Source: Bacteroidales bacterium | GTDB lineage: Bacteria; Bacteroidota; Bacteroidia; Bacteroidales; Tenuifilaceae | Direction: 5' to 3' | DNA: 64,000 nucleotides | Assembly: GCA_016931855.1 (NCBI GenBank) | Contig: JAFGDZ010000077.1 | Span: forward strand, 45,326-109,325 | Shown here: positions 53,329 through 61,934 of the stretch, piece after piece | Layout of the letters: each line of letters starts with the position of its first letter | How positions within the stretch are numbered: position 1 is the stretch's first letter | Notes under the pieces: model-generated | The model's input: only the letters and a program-made list of their open reading frames with translations | What the model was told of the DNA's origin: nothing | Database searches by the model: none | Translations under genes and position numbers: made by a program

Positions 53329-54285
53329 ATGGATATATCAGTAGTTGTTCCTTTGTATAACGAGGAGGAGTCGCTCCCCGAGCTTATAGCGTGGATTGAA
53401 CGGGTGATGGCCGATAACCATTACTCCTTTGAGGTGATAATGGTTGATGATGGTAGCAACGACAGCAGCTGGAGGGTTGTGGAGTCGTTGGCTGCAACGC
53501 GCCCGTTTATACATGGGCTTAAGTTTAGGCGCAACTACGGCAAATCGGCAGCATTACACTCCGCTTTTCAGGTAACGCAAGGCAATGTGGTTATTACTAT
53601 GGATGCCGACCTACAGGATAGCCCCGACGAGATTCCTGAGCTTTACCGAATGATTACCCAGGAAAAGTTCGACCTTGTTTCTGGTTGGAAGCGTAAGCGT
53701 TACGACCCTCTTTCAAAGCGGCTGCCAAGTAAGCTGTATAACAGAACGGTAAGGTTCTTTACTGGAATTAAGCTACACGACTTTAACTGCGGTCTAAAGG
53801 CCTATCGTTGCGAGGTAACCAAGAGCATAGAGGTGTACGGCGAAATGCATAGGTACATTCCTGTTATTGCTAAACAGGCCGGATTTAAGCGCATTGGCGA
53901 GAAGGTGGTTCAGCATCAGGAGCGCAAGTACGGAGTGTCTAAGTTTGGTTGGGAGCGCTTTATTAAGGGCTTTCTCGACCTAATGACCGTACTTTTTGTA
54001 TCGAAGTTTGGTAAGAAGCCCATGCACTTCTTTGGCGCTTTGGGTACGCTTATGATAGTAGCGGGAGGTTCCATTGCAGTATGGCTAGTTGGTTCAAAAA
54101 TCTACGCTTTGGCCAATCACCTAAAATTTAGGGAGGTAACAGATCAGCCCCTGTTTTACATTGCGCTAGTAATGGCGCTAATGGGAATGCAGCTGTTTCT
54201 TGCTGGGTTCTTGGGGGAGCTGGTTTCGCGCTCCTCTGCCGATAGGAATACCTACCTAATAGAGAAAGATTTACAAGTAAAGTAG
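53329..54285 (+). CDS. Polyprenyl-phosphate glycosyltransferase (family 2, ArnC/DPM-like)
   Basis: The 318-residue protein has ISVVVPLYNEEESLPELI, VIMVDDGSNDSS and the metal-binding MDADLQDSPDEIPELY, followed by two C-terminal membrane helices (LGTLMIVAGGSIAVWLVGS, FYIALVMALMGMQLFLAGFL). It probably moves a sugar from a nucleotide donor to undecaprenyl phosphate on the cytoplasmic face, for later use in glycan or protein glycosylation. It is co-transcribed with the DUF4199 gene and ends at a strong terminator. Confidence 0.94.
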   Translation: MDISVVVPLYNEEESLPELIAWIERVMADNHYSFEVIMVDDGSNDSSWRVVESLAATRPFIHGLKFRRNYGKSAALHSAFQVTQGNVVITMDADLQDSPDEIPELYRMITQEKFDLVSGWKRKRYDPLSKRLPSKLYNRTVRFFTGIKLHDFNCGLKAYRCEVTKSIEVYGEMHRYIPVIAKQAGFKRIGEKVVQHQERKYGVSKFGWERFIKGFLDLMTVLFVSKFGKKPMHFFGALGTLMIVAGGSIAVWLVGSKIYALANHLKFREVTDQPLFYIALVMALMGMQLFLAGFLGELVSRSSADRNTYLIEKDLQVK

Positions 54286-54297
54286 AACGAAATTTAT

Positions 54298-54339
54298 AAA
54301 ATACAGAGCCCAGCATTTTGCTGGGTTTTGTATTTTATT
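54298..54339 (+). terminator. Terminator after the glycosyltransferase
   Basis: AAAATACAGAGCCCAGCA pairs with TGCTGGGTTTTGTATTTT (starting at 54298 and ending at 54336) with one bulge, around TTT. Confidence 0.88.
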
Positions 54340-54611
54340 GGCGCAGCGTAATCTAAAACCGTTAGGGGTGATAAACGAATTAATCCTAATAGCCATTTTG
54401 TTAGCTCCTGATTCAAAAAAAACTCGCTGTTTCCAACTCGTAAGCCCCTAGAAACAGGTACCCCTTTATAAGCATTTTTTTTCATGTTCAATAACACCCC
54501 GCTGATATAGTGTTGGTTATAAAAATGATTTTTCTTTGCTAATTGGTTGTCCGCTTAAAAATTGAGTGGGAGTAACCCGTAAAGCAAACAAACACACTAA
54601 ATATCGTCAGC
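54340..54611. other. Gap before the nitroreductase gene
   Basis: No supported gene. A 67-codon minus-strand frame (54294-54497) overlaps the terminator and is not accepted. No two-part promoter was found. Confidence 0.5.
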
Positions 54612-55358
54612 ATGAAAGCTATAATGAATCATCGCTCTATTCGTAAGTACAAGTCAACCCCAATTGAGGAATCACTACTAAACGAAATCCTTTTGGCGGG
54701 AACACGCGCTTCCACTACGGGTAACATGCAGGTTTACAGTATTGTTGTTACAACCGATCAGCAAATAAAGGAGCAGCTAGCACCTTGCCATTTTAATCAG
54801 CCAATGGTAAAACAGGCCCCTGTGGTACTTACCTTTTGCGCCGATTTTAACCGCTTTAACAAGTGGTGTACGCTTCGTAATGCTGAGCCCGGCTACGATA
54901 ACTTTCTCTCGTTTTTTACCGCATCTATAGATGCGCTACTTGTCGCCCAAAATGTGTGCATTGCCGCCGAGGATAAGGGCTTAGGTATTTGTTACCTAGG
55001 CACAACCACTTATACTGCCAACAAAATTATCAACATACTAAAGCTACCCAAGGGCGTAGTTCCTGTTACTACTGTAATCCTAGGACATCCTGATGAGCAC
55101 CCAGAGCTAACCGATAGGCTTCCCCTTGCTGGAATTGTGCATCGCGAGGTGTATCAGGACTACTCCGATGGCGATATCGACAGGATTTACGCAGCAAAGG
55201 AGGCGCTTCCGTTAACGCAAAAGCTTATTGAGGAGAATAAAAAGGAGACGCTTGCGCAGATTTTTACCGATAACCGTTACACCAAAAAGGATAATGTTGC
55301 CTTCTCTAAAGTTCTTCTCGAAGTATTGGAACAGCAGGGGTTTATGAATAACGAGTAG
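54612..55358 (+). CDS. Nitroreductase-family NAD(P)H flavin oxidoreductase
   Basis: The 248-residue protein begins with the FMN-contacting NHRSIRKYKSTPIEESLL and has STTGNMQVYSIV and DKGLGICYLGTTTYTANKI, typical of the NfsA/FRP branch. It reduces nitro groups, quinones or flavins using NAD(P)H in the cytoplasm; the natural substrate is unknown. It is monocistronic, with a terminator about 90 bases downstream. Confidence 0.94.
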   Translation: MKAIMNHRSIRKYKSTPIEESLLNEILLAGTRASTTGNMQVYSIVVTTDQQIKEQLAPCHFNQPMVKQAPVVLTFCADFNRFNKWCTLRNAEPGYDNFLSFFTASIDALLVAQNVCIAAEDKGLGICYLGTTTYTANKIINILKLPKGVVPVTTVILGHPDEHPELTDRLPLAGIVHREVYQDYSDGDIDRIYAAKEALPLTQKLIEENKKETLAQIFTDNRYTKKDNVAFSKVLLEVLEQQGFMNNE

Positions 55359-55446
55359 GTATAGAATCCTAATTGAGAGCTTATAGCCAGCCCAATAATT
55401 GCTGCTATGAGCATTGTTTTAAGCTCATTAAGAAACTCAATATACT

Positions 55447-55486
55447 GTACGGAGCAGCGCATTTACGCCGCTCCGTACTTTTTTTG
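55447..55486 (+). terminator. Terminator after the nitroreductase gene
   Basis: GTACGGAGC-A-GCG pairs with CGC-C-GCTCCGTAC (one mismatch) around ATTTA, then TTTTTTT. Confidence 0.9.
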
Positions 55487-55541
55487 TAGATATGGCGTTT
55501 ATTCGTAATCTTTAGCTACGCTAATCATTCTAAAAAAACAG

Positions 55542-57251
55542 ATGCTACCTGCCAGCAAAAAATGGGTTACTACAGCCTTAGCGCTATGTTTTTTAGCGCT
55601 AAATGCGCTAGGGCAGCAGGTGCACTTTATTGCCAAGGATGCCCCTAAGCCCATGCGATTAAGTGCGCCCCGCGCATTATTAGCCAACTCGTTGCAAGCC
55701 GACTCGCTTATTGTAGCGCACTGTTTACCCCAACTTTTTGCTAAGGGATATTTGGGCGTAACCATAGATTCTGCTAGGCTACAGCTGCCTATAGCTATTT
55801 ATGGCGCATTAAATGGAAAGTATAAGTGGGGACAGGTAAGCCTTAGTTCAACCGCAGCGGCGCTTAGTAGGAATAGCCGTTCTGGATTGCGCTATTTATC
55901 CCGTAGGGTAGTTTCCCCACTGGGCTTAACGCAAGGTGTAGAGCGGATTCTGAGCTATATGGAGAATAACGGCTACCCATTTGGCAGCGTTTGGTTCGAT
56001 AGTGTAACCTTGGGCAATAGCTGTATTACAGGAAAGCTAAATGCAAGTACAGGCCCATACATCACTTTCGATACGCTAGTTGTAAAGGGAAATATTAGGG
56101 TAAAGCCCTCGTTCCTATCAGCATTTGTACGCATTAGGAACGGATATGCTTACTCAGAGCAAAGCGTGCAGCAGGCAGAACCATTACTTAAAACGTTACC
56201 CTGGGCCACAGTAATTCGCCCTCCCGAGGTGGAGTTTGTACCACACAAGGCAAGGGTTTACATCTACTTAGAGAAGCGCAGGGCATCACGGTTTAGCGGA
56301 GTTGCTGGGTTTAATGTTGACCCAGAAACGAATAAGTTGCAGCTTACGGGCGATATCAACCTAAAACTAGTAAACCTACTTGCACGGGGCGAAACGCTGG
56401 GCTTGCTATGGCAGGCTCCGGGCGAAGGGGCGCAGCGGCTGGATCTAACGGTGCGGCTACCCTACATTAGGGGATGGCAGTTTGGTTTGGATGGGCGTTT
56501 TTCCCTTTACCGCCGCGATAGCACCTATATGAATGTAAACCCTGTGCTAAGAGCCAATTTCTACATTAATGGGTATAGCCAGCTCTCCGTTGGGGTAGAT
56601 ATGCGTAAGTCCATAGTGCTGCAAAAGCAGGTTACATCAACCCTAAATGGCTATACTACCACTCTGTATGGCGCCTACTACCAGTTCGATAACAGGGGCA
56701 GCAACCCCCTTCCAACCAGAGGCCTTTGGGTTGACCTTGCGGCAAAAGCGGGTACACGTAAGGTAGATGTCCTTCCGTTACCTACCAGCACCACGCTATT
56801 TGAACCAGAGCTAAGATTAGAGGTTCTTTTGCCGCTATTTAAGGAAAGGCTGGTGTTAAAGGGGACTGGAGGCTACAAGCAGCTTCTGCTGCTAAAGGGC
56901 GATGCTGAGAGCTTTCAGCAAAACGAGCTTTACCTTGTTGGTGGCGAGGGTTCCATTCGTGGCTTCGATCAGGGAGCAATTCCCGTATCGGCCATTGCAA
57001 TGGCAAGTGCCGAGGTGCACTATCGGCCTGTTTCTGTAATTGGTGTATTTGCTTTTGCCGATATGGCCCGGCTAAGAACCGTTTCGCAAAGCCATTTTTC
57101 CGATGTACCAGTAAACGGCGTTGGCTTTGGGCTAAACCTTGTTGCAGGCTCGGGTATTCTTAAGGTGAGCTACGCGCTGGGTAACGGACTAGGCCAAACC
57201 TATAAGCTCCGCAATGCACGGGTGCATATTGGTTGGGAGGCAAGTTTTTAA
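55542..57251 (+). CDS. Short Omp85/BamA-type outer membrane barrel protein
   Basis: The 569-residue protein has a signal peptide (to ALNALGQ), an N-terminal region with one or two POTRA-like domains (ERILSYMENNGYPFGSVWFD, PYITFDTLVVKGNIRVKPSF) and a C-terminal barrel with the lid-loop motif GGEGSIRGFDQ, ending in Phe. BamA has five POTRA domains and about 800 residues, so this is a small relative, more like TamA or two-partner secretion proteins. It could insert or export a specific outer membrane protein. The neighbours do not suggest a partner. Confidence 0.88.
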   Translation: MLPASKKWVTTALALCFLALNALGQQVHFIAKDAPKPMRLSAPRALLANSLQADSLIVAHCLPQLFAKGYLGVTIDSARLQLPIAIYGALNGKYKWGQVSLSSTAAALSRNSRSGLRYLSRRVVSPLGLTQGVERILSYMENNGYPFGSVWFDSVTLGNSCITGKLNASTGPYITFDTLVVKGNIRVKPSFLSAFVRIRNGYAYSEQSVQQAEPLLKTLPWATVIRPPEVEFVPHKARVYIYLEKRRASRFSGVAGFNVDPETNKLQLTGDINLKLVNLLARGETLGLLWQAPGEGAQRLDLTVRLPYIRGWQFGLDGRFSLYRRDSTYMNVNPVLRANFYINGYSQLSVGVDMRKSIVLQKQVTSTLNGYTTTLYGAYYQFDNRGSNPLPTRGLWVDLAAKAGTRKVDVLPLPTSTTLFEPELRLEVLLPLFKERLVLKGTGGYKQLLLLKGDAESFQQNELYLVGGEGSIRGFDQGAIPVSAIAMASAEVHYRPVSVIGVFAFADMARLRTVSQSHFSDVPVNGVGFGLNLVAGSGILKVSYALGNGLGQTYKLRNARVHIGWEASF

Positions 57252-57352
57252 GTCTCTGAGGGGATTTTCTCTTTCATAAATAGATTTAGTTTGTCAGTTA
57301 TCACTCTAATAAGTGGTTGTGATTCTGTAGTGTGTTTTTTTTGTAAAATTGA

Positions 57353-57378
57353 TTTTTTGACGAACATTCATCAAAAAA
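57353..57378. promoter_or_regulatory. 26-bp palindromic operator upstream of the glycyl radical operon
   Basis: The site reads TTTTTTGA-C-GAA-CA-TTC-A-TCAAAAAA, a palindrome with centre at 57365/57366. Every base matches its partner except at the single C/A pair. Its centre lies about 53 bases before the predicted transcription start, just upstream of the -33 element, a typical place for an activator such as a Crp/Fnr-family protein. The identity of the regulator is not known. Confidence 0.6.
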
Positions 57379-57382
57379 AAAC

Positions 57383-57413
57383 TTGATTGGCATTAATCGG
57401 TTAGATACCTTTA
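57383..57413 (+). promoter_or_regulatory. Promoter of the glycyl radical operon
   Basis: TTG (57383-57385), a 20-base spacer and TACCTTTA (57406-57413) approximate the consensus. The leader to the TTG start codon would be about 30 bases. Confidence 0.55.
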
Positions 57414-57448
57414 TATAAGATTACGGAATGCAATAAATCTATAGAAAA

Positions 57449-58336
57449 TTGAATCTAATTAGGTACTTCAATATCTCGTGGGCGTCTAGTCACGACGGGC
57501 CAGGTAAGCGGGTTGTGCTGTTTCTCCAAGGGTGTAACTTGGCGTGTACATGGTGCCATTCCCCTCATTCTCAACCGGCCAGTTCTCCATTACTCTTCTT
57601 TCCCAATTTGTGCATGCAGTGCGAGCGTTGCGCTGCGGTATGCAAGCATGGGGTTCACCATTTTGCTAATGGAATCCATTCGGTTGCGCATGACTTATGC
57701 GTAAAGTGTGGCAGTTGTATTGATGCTTGTCCTGTTTCGTCGGTACACAAAGGGGGAGCGCTATGCTTGCCAACAAAAGAGGTTGAGGTTACCCAACTTT
57801 TTAGCGAGCTAGAACCGCAGCTTAAGCTCCTGAAAAATAACGGGGGGATAACCTTTAGTGGTGGGGAGCCGCTACTTCAATCTAAGCCGTTAGCAGAGCT
57901 GGCAAGGCTATGTAAAGCCAAGGGGTACCACGTGGCCGTTGAAACATCTGGTGTTGTGGATACTTTAAACGTGGAGCCGTTGCTTCCTTACGTAGATTAC
58001 TGGCTGGTAGGCTTTAGGCTGCTGCAGGGTCATAGTAAAGGAGTTGTTCCTGCTATGGAGGTGATGGTACGTAGGTTCCTTGAAACAGTTCGGCATGCTG
58101 GTGGTTCTAGCATAATTGCGCGTATTCCCATTATTCCCAATATAACTGATAATAAGGAGTATTTGGATCAGGTTAGATTATTAACACAAGAGTTTTATAT
58201 AGATAAAGTAGAACTATTACCCCATAATCCCGAAAGCGACCATTACTATAGAGCCCTTGGGGTACCTCCCTTGGCTATATATAATAAGGAGCAGTCGGAG
58301 ACTGCTTTTCAAAATGCAAACAGAATTTTTACATAG
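57449..58336 (+). CDS. Glycyl radical enzyme activase (radical SAM, two extra [4Fe-4S] clusters)
   Basis: The 295-residue protein has the radical SAM triad C29, C33, C36 (CNLACTWC), and two ferredoxin-type clusters, C55-C58-C61-C65 and C84-C87-C90-C94. It has GGITFSGGEPLLQ and the AE-type VETSGVVDT. It abstracts a hydrogen from the glycine of the downstream enzyme, using S-adenosylmethionine. The start is a TTG at 57449: an ATG 21 bases upstream is followed by a stop and the next in-frame ATG lies beyond the first cluster. The two extra clusters place it with activases for non-PFL glycyl radical enzymes. The gap to the enzyme gene is 31 bases. Confidence 0.93.
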   Translation: MNLIRYFNISWASSHDGPGKRVVLFLQGCNLACTWCHSPHSQPASSPLLFFPNLCMQCERCAAVCKHGVHHFANGIHSVAHDLCVKCGSCIDACPVSSVHKGGALCLPTKEVEVTQLFSELEPQLKLLKNNGGITFSGGEPLLQSKPLAELARLCKAKGYHVAVETSGVVDTLNVEPLLPYVDYWLVGFRLLQGHSKGVVPAMEVMVRRFLETVRHAGGSSIIARIPIIPNITDNKEYLDQVRLLTQEFYIDKVELLPHNPESDHYYRALGVPPLAIYNKEQSETAFQNANRIFT

Positions 58337-58367
58337 CCTTTATTATTAACAGCGCAAATTACAAACA

Positions 58368-60851
58368 ATGGAAAATGTACTAACAGAAAGAATTGCCCAA
58401 TTACGATTGGAGCTAAAACGAAAAGGGTCAACCAATAGAGCCAATGAGTGGGTTGATAAGCTAAAACTTCCTAACATTGGTGAAACCTACTCCAATGAGC
58501 ACGTTGTGGTGCGTAGGGCGTACGCCATTAAGGCAATGCTTGAGGCGCTATGCGATACCAGTGTGACAGGCAACACCAATTGCTTCCAAATTGCCAATGG
58601 CGATTTACTTGCAGGTAATATCCCAATGGGTTCCAATGGCTTGGGAAAGGTGTTTCCAACCTACCTAACCAACGATGAGCTACGCATTGGCTCGGTTACC
58701 AACAAAACGGAGATGGCGCTTCTAGGGCACAACTCCATTAATTACGAAAAGCTGTTAAAGGGTGGGCTGCGAGAAATAATAAATTTTGCCGAGAGTAAGC
58801 TCGCCCCCAAAATGCTTAGAATGAGCATTAAGGATGCCTATGATGTTGATGCTTTCTATAAATCAGTAATTATATCGTGCAATGCGGTTATTGATTACTC
58901 GCATCGCTTCTCCCAGCTGGCAAAGGATATGGCTGATGCGTGTACCGATGCAAATCGAAAAGCCGAGCTGTTGGAAATTAGCCGCATATGTAAAAAGGTT
59001 CCTGAGAACCCTGCCGATACTTTTTATGAGGCAATGCACAGCATCTGGCTAATGCATTGCTGTTTGCACTCAACAATGGACTTTATGTCGCTAGGGCGGC
59101 TAGATCAGGTGCTAAACCCATACCTAGAGAAGGAGCCAAACAAGAAGTTTGCCCTTGAGCTATTCCAAAACTTTATAATTAAAGCTGCAAGCCGCCTTAA
59201 CCTCACCACGGAGTATCTTGTAGAGCAGGATCACATGGATTACAATGCGGCTCTAGGAATTCATCCCTACTATTTAGACCAAAGAGCTGGGCTTAACAAC
59301 TTTTTACAGAATATTATTATTGGCGGTAAAACGCCCGATGGTAACGATGCTACCAACGAGTGTACATACCTTATTCTTGATGCTTTTAGAGGAGTTAACC
59401 TTTCCACTCCGGGTATATATGTTAGGTTGCATAGCCATAGTCCTGAAAAATTAGTTAATGAGGTTGCACGTACGCTTCAGGAAACAAAAAATTTACCTGC
59501 AATTCTTAACGATGATGTTATGATTCCCGCCATGTATAAGGCTTTGGCTACCGATGAAACCGATAGGGCTAAGCTGGCCGAGTACCAGCGCTTGGCCAAC
59601 GACTACTGTGTTGATGGTTGCTGGGAGCCCATTCTTAACGGGGTTAGCGAGTGGACTTTTGGAATGATTAACGGCTTAACCGTTCTGGAATGCGCAATGA
59701 ATAGGGGTGCTGCGCTAAATCCAAATCCAGAGCTGCTCCGTGGGCAAAAACTTAGCATTGATACTGGTGTTCCCTCTACCTATGAGGAGTTTAAGAGCGC
59801 TATATCAACGCAGCTGCAGTTTTTTGTTGATCAGTCGGCATTTGCCATGTGCCTGTACTATATGACCACCGAGTTTGTTGTGCCAACCCCTCTGGTTTCG
59901 GCGCTGTTTGGCACCTGCTTGGAGCGTGGCAAGGACAAATCGTGGGGTGGAGCCCAGTATAATATTGGCGGCACCATAGTAGGCGGTGTTCCCGATATGG
60001 TAAATACCATTGCTGCCATAAAAACTTGGGTTTACGATAAAAAGAAGTACAGCATTACCGATGTGGCTAATGCCTTTAAGTATAACTACATTGCCCCAAA
60101 TAGAGGCGACGATGCAACCCAGAAGCTATATAACGATATTAAGGTTGATATCAATACCAATAGCCCGCAATGGGTTAATAGCAACGAGGTGGGGCTTATT
60201 GCTAAATTCCTTGCCGATGAGATATTTAGCGCAGTATCCAAATCAAAACAACTTGCCGAAAAGGTGTTTATTAATAAGGAGGGCGATGAGGATAAGAGCG
60301 TTTGGGCGCTACGCGCAATTAGTGGGTACTACGGTAAGTCCATGCAGTACGAAATTCCCGACTTTGAGCTAAAGTTTACAGCCGGACTTGGAACCTTTGA
60401 GCAGTACAACTGGCAGGGTGCCGGTAATGCCGCATCGGCGGGCAGGGCTTCGGGGGCTCCGCTTGCACCCAACTTTACACCTACAACGGGTACGCTGCAC
60501 AAGCCCGTTTCATCGCTCCTTTCATCGTTTGTTAACCTTGGCCTGGATAGGTTTGCTGGTGGAGTTATTACCGATGTTTGCGTTAAGGAGGACGAGAACC
60601 TAGCCGATCTTCTTAGGCTTTTTGTAGATGAAAAAGGGGGTATGCTAACCGTTACCATTGCTTCCGATTCCTACAAGGAGATTTATGATATTGCAAAGGA
60701 GGCTGCAGAAACAGGAAACAAGGAGGTTGCCAATAAGCTTCTAAAGTACTCCGATATTGTTGTTCGTGTTGGCGGATGGAATGCTCCTTTTATAACATTG
60801 CCACTCTCGCACATGGAGAACTATGTTAATAGACCCGTAAATAAGGATTAA
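58368..60851 (+). CDS. Divergent glycyl radical enzyme of unknown substrate
   Basis: The 827-residue enzyme has the active-site Cys C418 in DGCWEPILNG (with E420, the usual GCxE spacing) and the glycyl radical loop at the C-terminus: RVGGWNAPF, residue G803, where most family members have RVxGYxA or RVAGF. Other conserved parts are present (TTEFVVPTPLVSALFGTCLE, SWGGAQYNIGG), but the loop before the glycine reads KGGMLTVTIASDSYKEI instead of the usual GGxxIQFNVV type. Length is in the range of diol dehydratases and C-S lyases (about 790-850), not of PFL (about 760). A dehydratase, C-N or C-S lyase, or decarboxylase are all possible. The gene follows its activase; a strong terminator follows. 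Confidence 0.9.
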   Translation: MENVLTERIAQLRLELKRKGSTNRANEWVDKLKLPNIGETYSNEHVVVRRAYAIKAMLEALCDTSVTGNTNCFQIANGDLLAGNIPMGSNGLGKVFPTYLTNDELRIGSVTNKTEMALLGHNSINYEKLLKGGLREIINFAESKLAPKMLRMSIKDAYDVDAFYKSVIISCNAVIDYSHRFSQLAKDMADACTDANRKAELLEISRICKKVPENPADTFYEAMHSIWLMHCCLHSTMDFMSLGRLDQVLNPYLEKEPNKKFALELFQNFIIKAASRLNLTTEYLVEQDHMDYNAALGIHPYYLDQRAGLNNFLQNIIIGGKTPDGNDATNECTYLILDAFRGVNLSTPGIYVRLHSHSPEKLVNEVARTLQETKNLPAILNDDVMIPAMYKALATDETDRAKLAEYQRLANDYCVDGCWEPILNGVSEWTFGMINGLTVLECAMNRGAALNPNPELLRGQKLSIDTGVPSTYEEFKSAISTQLQFFVDQSAFAMCLYYMTTEFVVPTPLVSALFGTCLERGKDKSWGGAQYNIGGTIVGGVPDMVNTIAAIKTWVYDKKKYSITDVANAFKYNYIAPNRGDDATQKLYNDIKVDINTNSPQWVNSNEVGLIAKFLADEIFSAVSKSKQLAEKVFINKEGDEDKSVWALRAISGYYGKSMQYEIPDFELKFTAGLGTFEQYNWQGAGNAASAGRASGAPLAPNFTPTTGTLHKPVSSLLSSFVNLGLDRFAGGVITDVCVKEDENLADLLRLFVDEKGGMLTVTIASDSYKEIYDIAKEAAETGNKEVANKLLKYSDIVVRVGGWNAPFITLPLSHMENYVNRPVNKD

Positions 60852-60860
60852 CAATTAATT

Positions 60861-60889
60861 GGGGTGCACGCTTGTTGCACCCCTTTTTT
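60861..60889 (+). terminator. Terminator after the glycyl radical enzyme
   Basis: GGGGTGCA (60861-60868) pairs with TGCACCCC (60876-60883), followed by TTTTTT. The HAD gene begins 20 bases later. Confidence 0.92.
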
Positions 60890-60908
60890 CACCCTAAACT
60901 AAAGTACT

Positions 60909-61886
60909 ATGAAATCGGTTTACTGTATTTTTCTGTCGATGCTTGCTCTAGTATCGTGTACGCAAAATACACCCCCTCCGTTAGATTCGTGGGTCGATAA
61001 TGAGCTTAGAAAATCCATTGTAAAGTTTGTTGAGGTTGATGCGCAGCTAATTCCCGTTGAGGATCGCATTGCCGTTTTTGACCTTGATGGTACGCTTGCC
61101 TGCGAAACCCCTCTTTGGTTTGAGATGTATGTTGCTGTTGCAGGGTTGAATGAGAAATCGTTGCAAGACTCATCCTTACTTCAGTACCCTGAGTACAAGT
61201 ATGCAAAGTTGCTTGCAGCCAATCCGTTCGATACTACTGTGCTAAGCCATTGGGGAACGCTAATTGACTCAATGGTGCTAAAGGCCTTTGAGGGTACCAA
61301 CAACGAAGTTTATGTTGAGTATAGCAACAGCTACCTTAACAGCACTACCGACCCCAAGTTTGGTAAACCCCTGGCAAAGCTATTCTACAAGCCAATGCTT
61401 GAGCTGCTTGAATACCTTACTGATAATAAGTTCTCTATTTATGTGGTATCAGGTTCAAGCCAAGGGTTGCTATGGAGTATTTGTCCCGATGTAATTGGAT
61501 TAGAGCGAAATAGGCTTATTGGCACTAGAACGGCAATGTACCCAAACTTTAATGCAAAGGGCGGTACTGCATTTGAACTCAAAAAGGGAATTTTTCCACC
61601 CAAAAACGATGGATTCAATAAGGCGCTTAATATCTACTCCTACATTGGAAAAACACCCGTTTTTGCCTTTGGCAATACAACTGGCGACTTTGGGATGTTT
61701 CACCTAGCATCAACAAACAAGTACCCCAACATGAGCTTAATGCTTAACCACGACGATTCTGATAGGGAGTACGCTTACCCTCCATACCATGGACCCGAAG
61801 TAAAAGGGTGGCTCGATTCACTCAACAATAATGGATGGCACTTAGTGAGCATGACCGATAATTTTAGCAAAGTTTGGATAGATTAA
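60909..61886 (+). CDS. HAD-family phosphatase, lipoprotein
   Basis: The 325-residue protein has a lipobox LVSC (C17) and a HAD hydrolase domain: motif I AVFDLDGTLACE with nucleophile D58 and D60, motif II YVVSGSSQG, and the acidic motif FGNTTGDFGMFH. It is anchored outside the cytoplasm, where it would remove a phosphate from an unknown substrate. Similar lipoprotein phosphatases occur in other Bacteroidota. It lies between the glycyl radical enzyme and the broken aldehyde oxidoreductase; co-transcription with the latter is likely, with 48 bases between them. Confidence 0.88.
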   Translation: MKSVYCIFLSMLALVSCTQNTPPPLDSWVDNELRKSIVKFVEVDAQLIPVEDRIAVFDLDGTLACETPLWFEMYVAVAGLNEKSLQDSSLLQYPEYKYAKLLAANPFDTTVLSHWGTLIDSMVLKAFEGTNNEVYVEYSNSYLNSTTDPKFGKPLAKLFYKPMLELLEYLTDNKFSIYVVSGSSQGLLWSICPDVIGLERNRLIGTRTAMYPNFNAKGGTAFELKKGIFPPKNDGFNKALNIYSYIGKTPVFAFGNTTGDFGMFHLASTNKYPNMSLMLNHDDSDREYAYPPYHGPEVKGWLDSLNNNGWHLVSMTDNFSKVWID

Positions 61887-61934
61887 GTGTTAGATTTAAA
61901 ACTAGTTCCTATCCTAAATAAACACTACAAAACG

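Noticed and set aside
54294..54497. Minus-strand frame of 67 codons after the glycosyltransferase
   Set aside because: It runs through the glycosyltransferase terminator and stop, has no promoter and no recognisable motif; chance reading is more likely.
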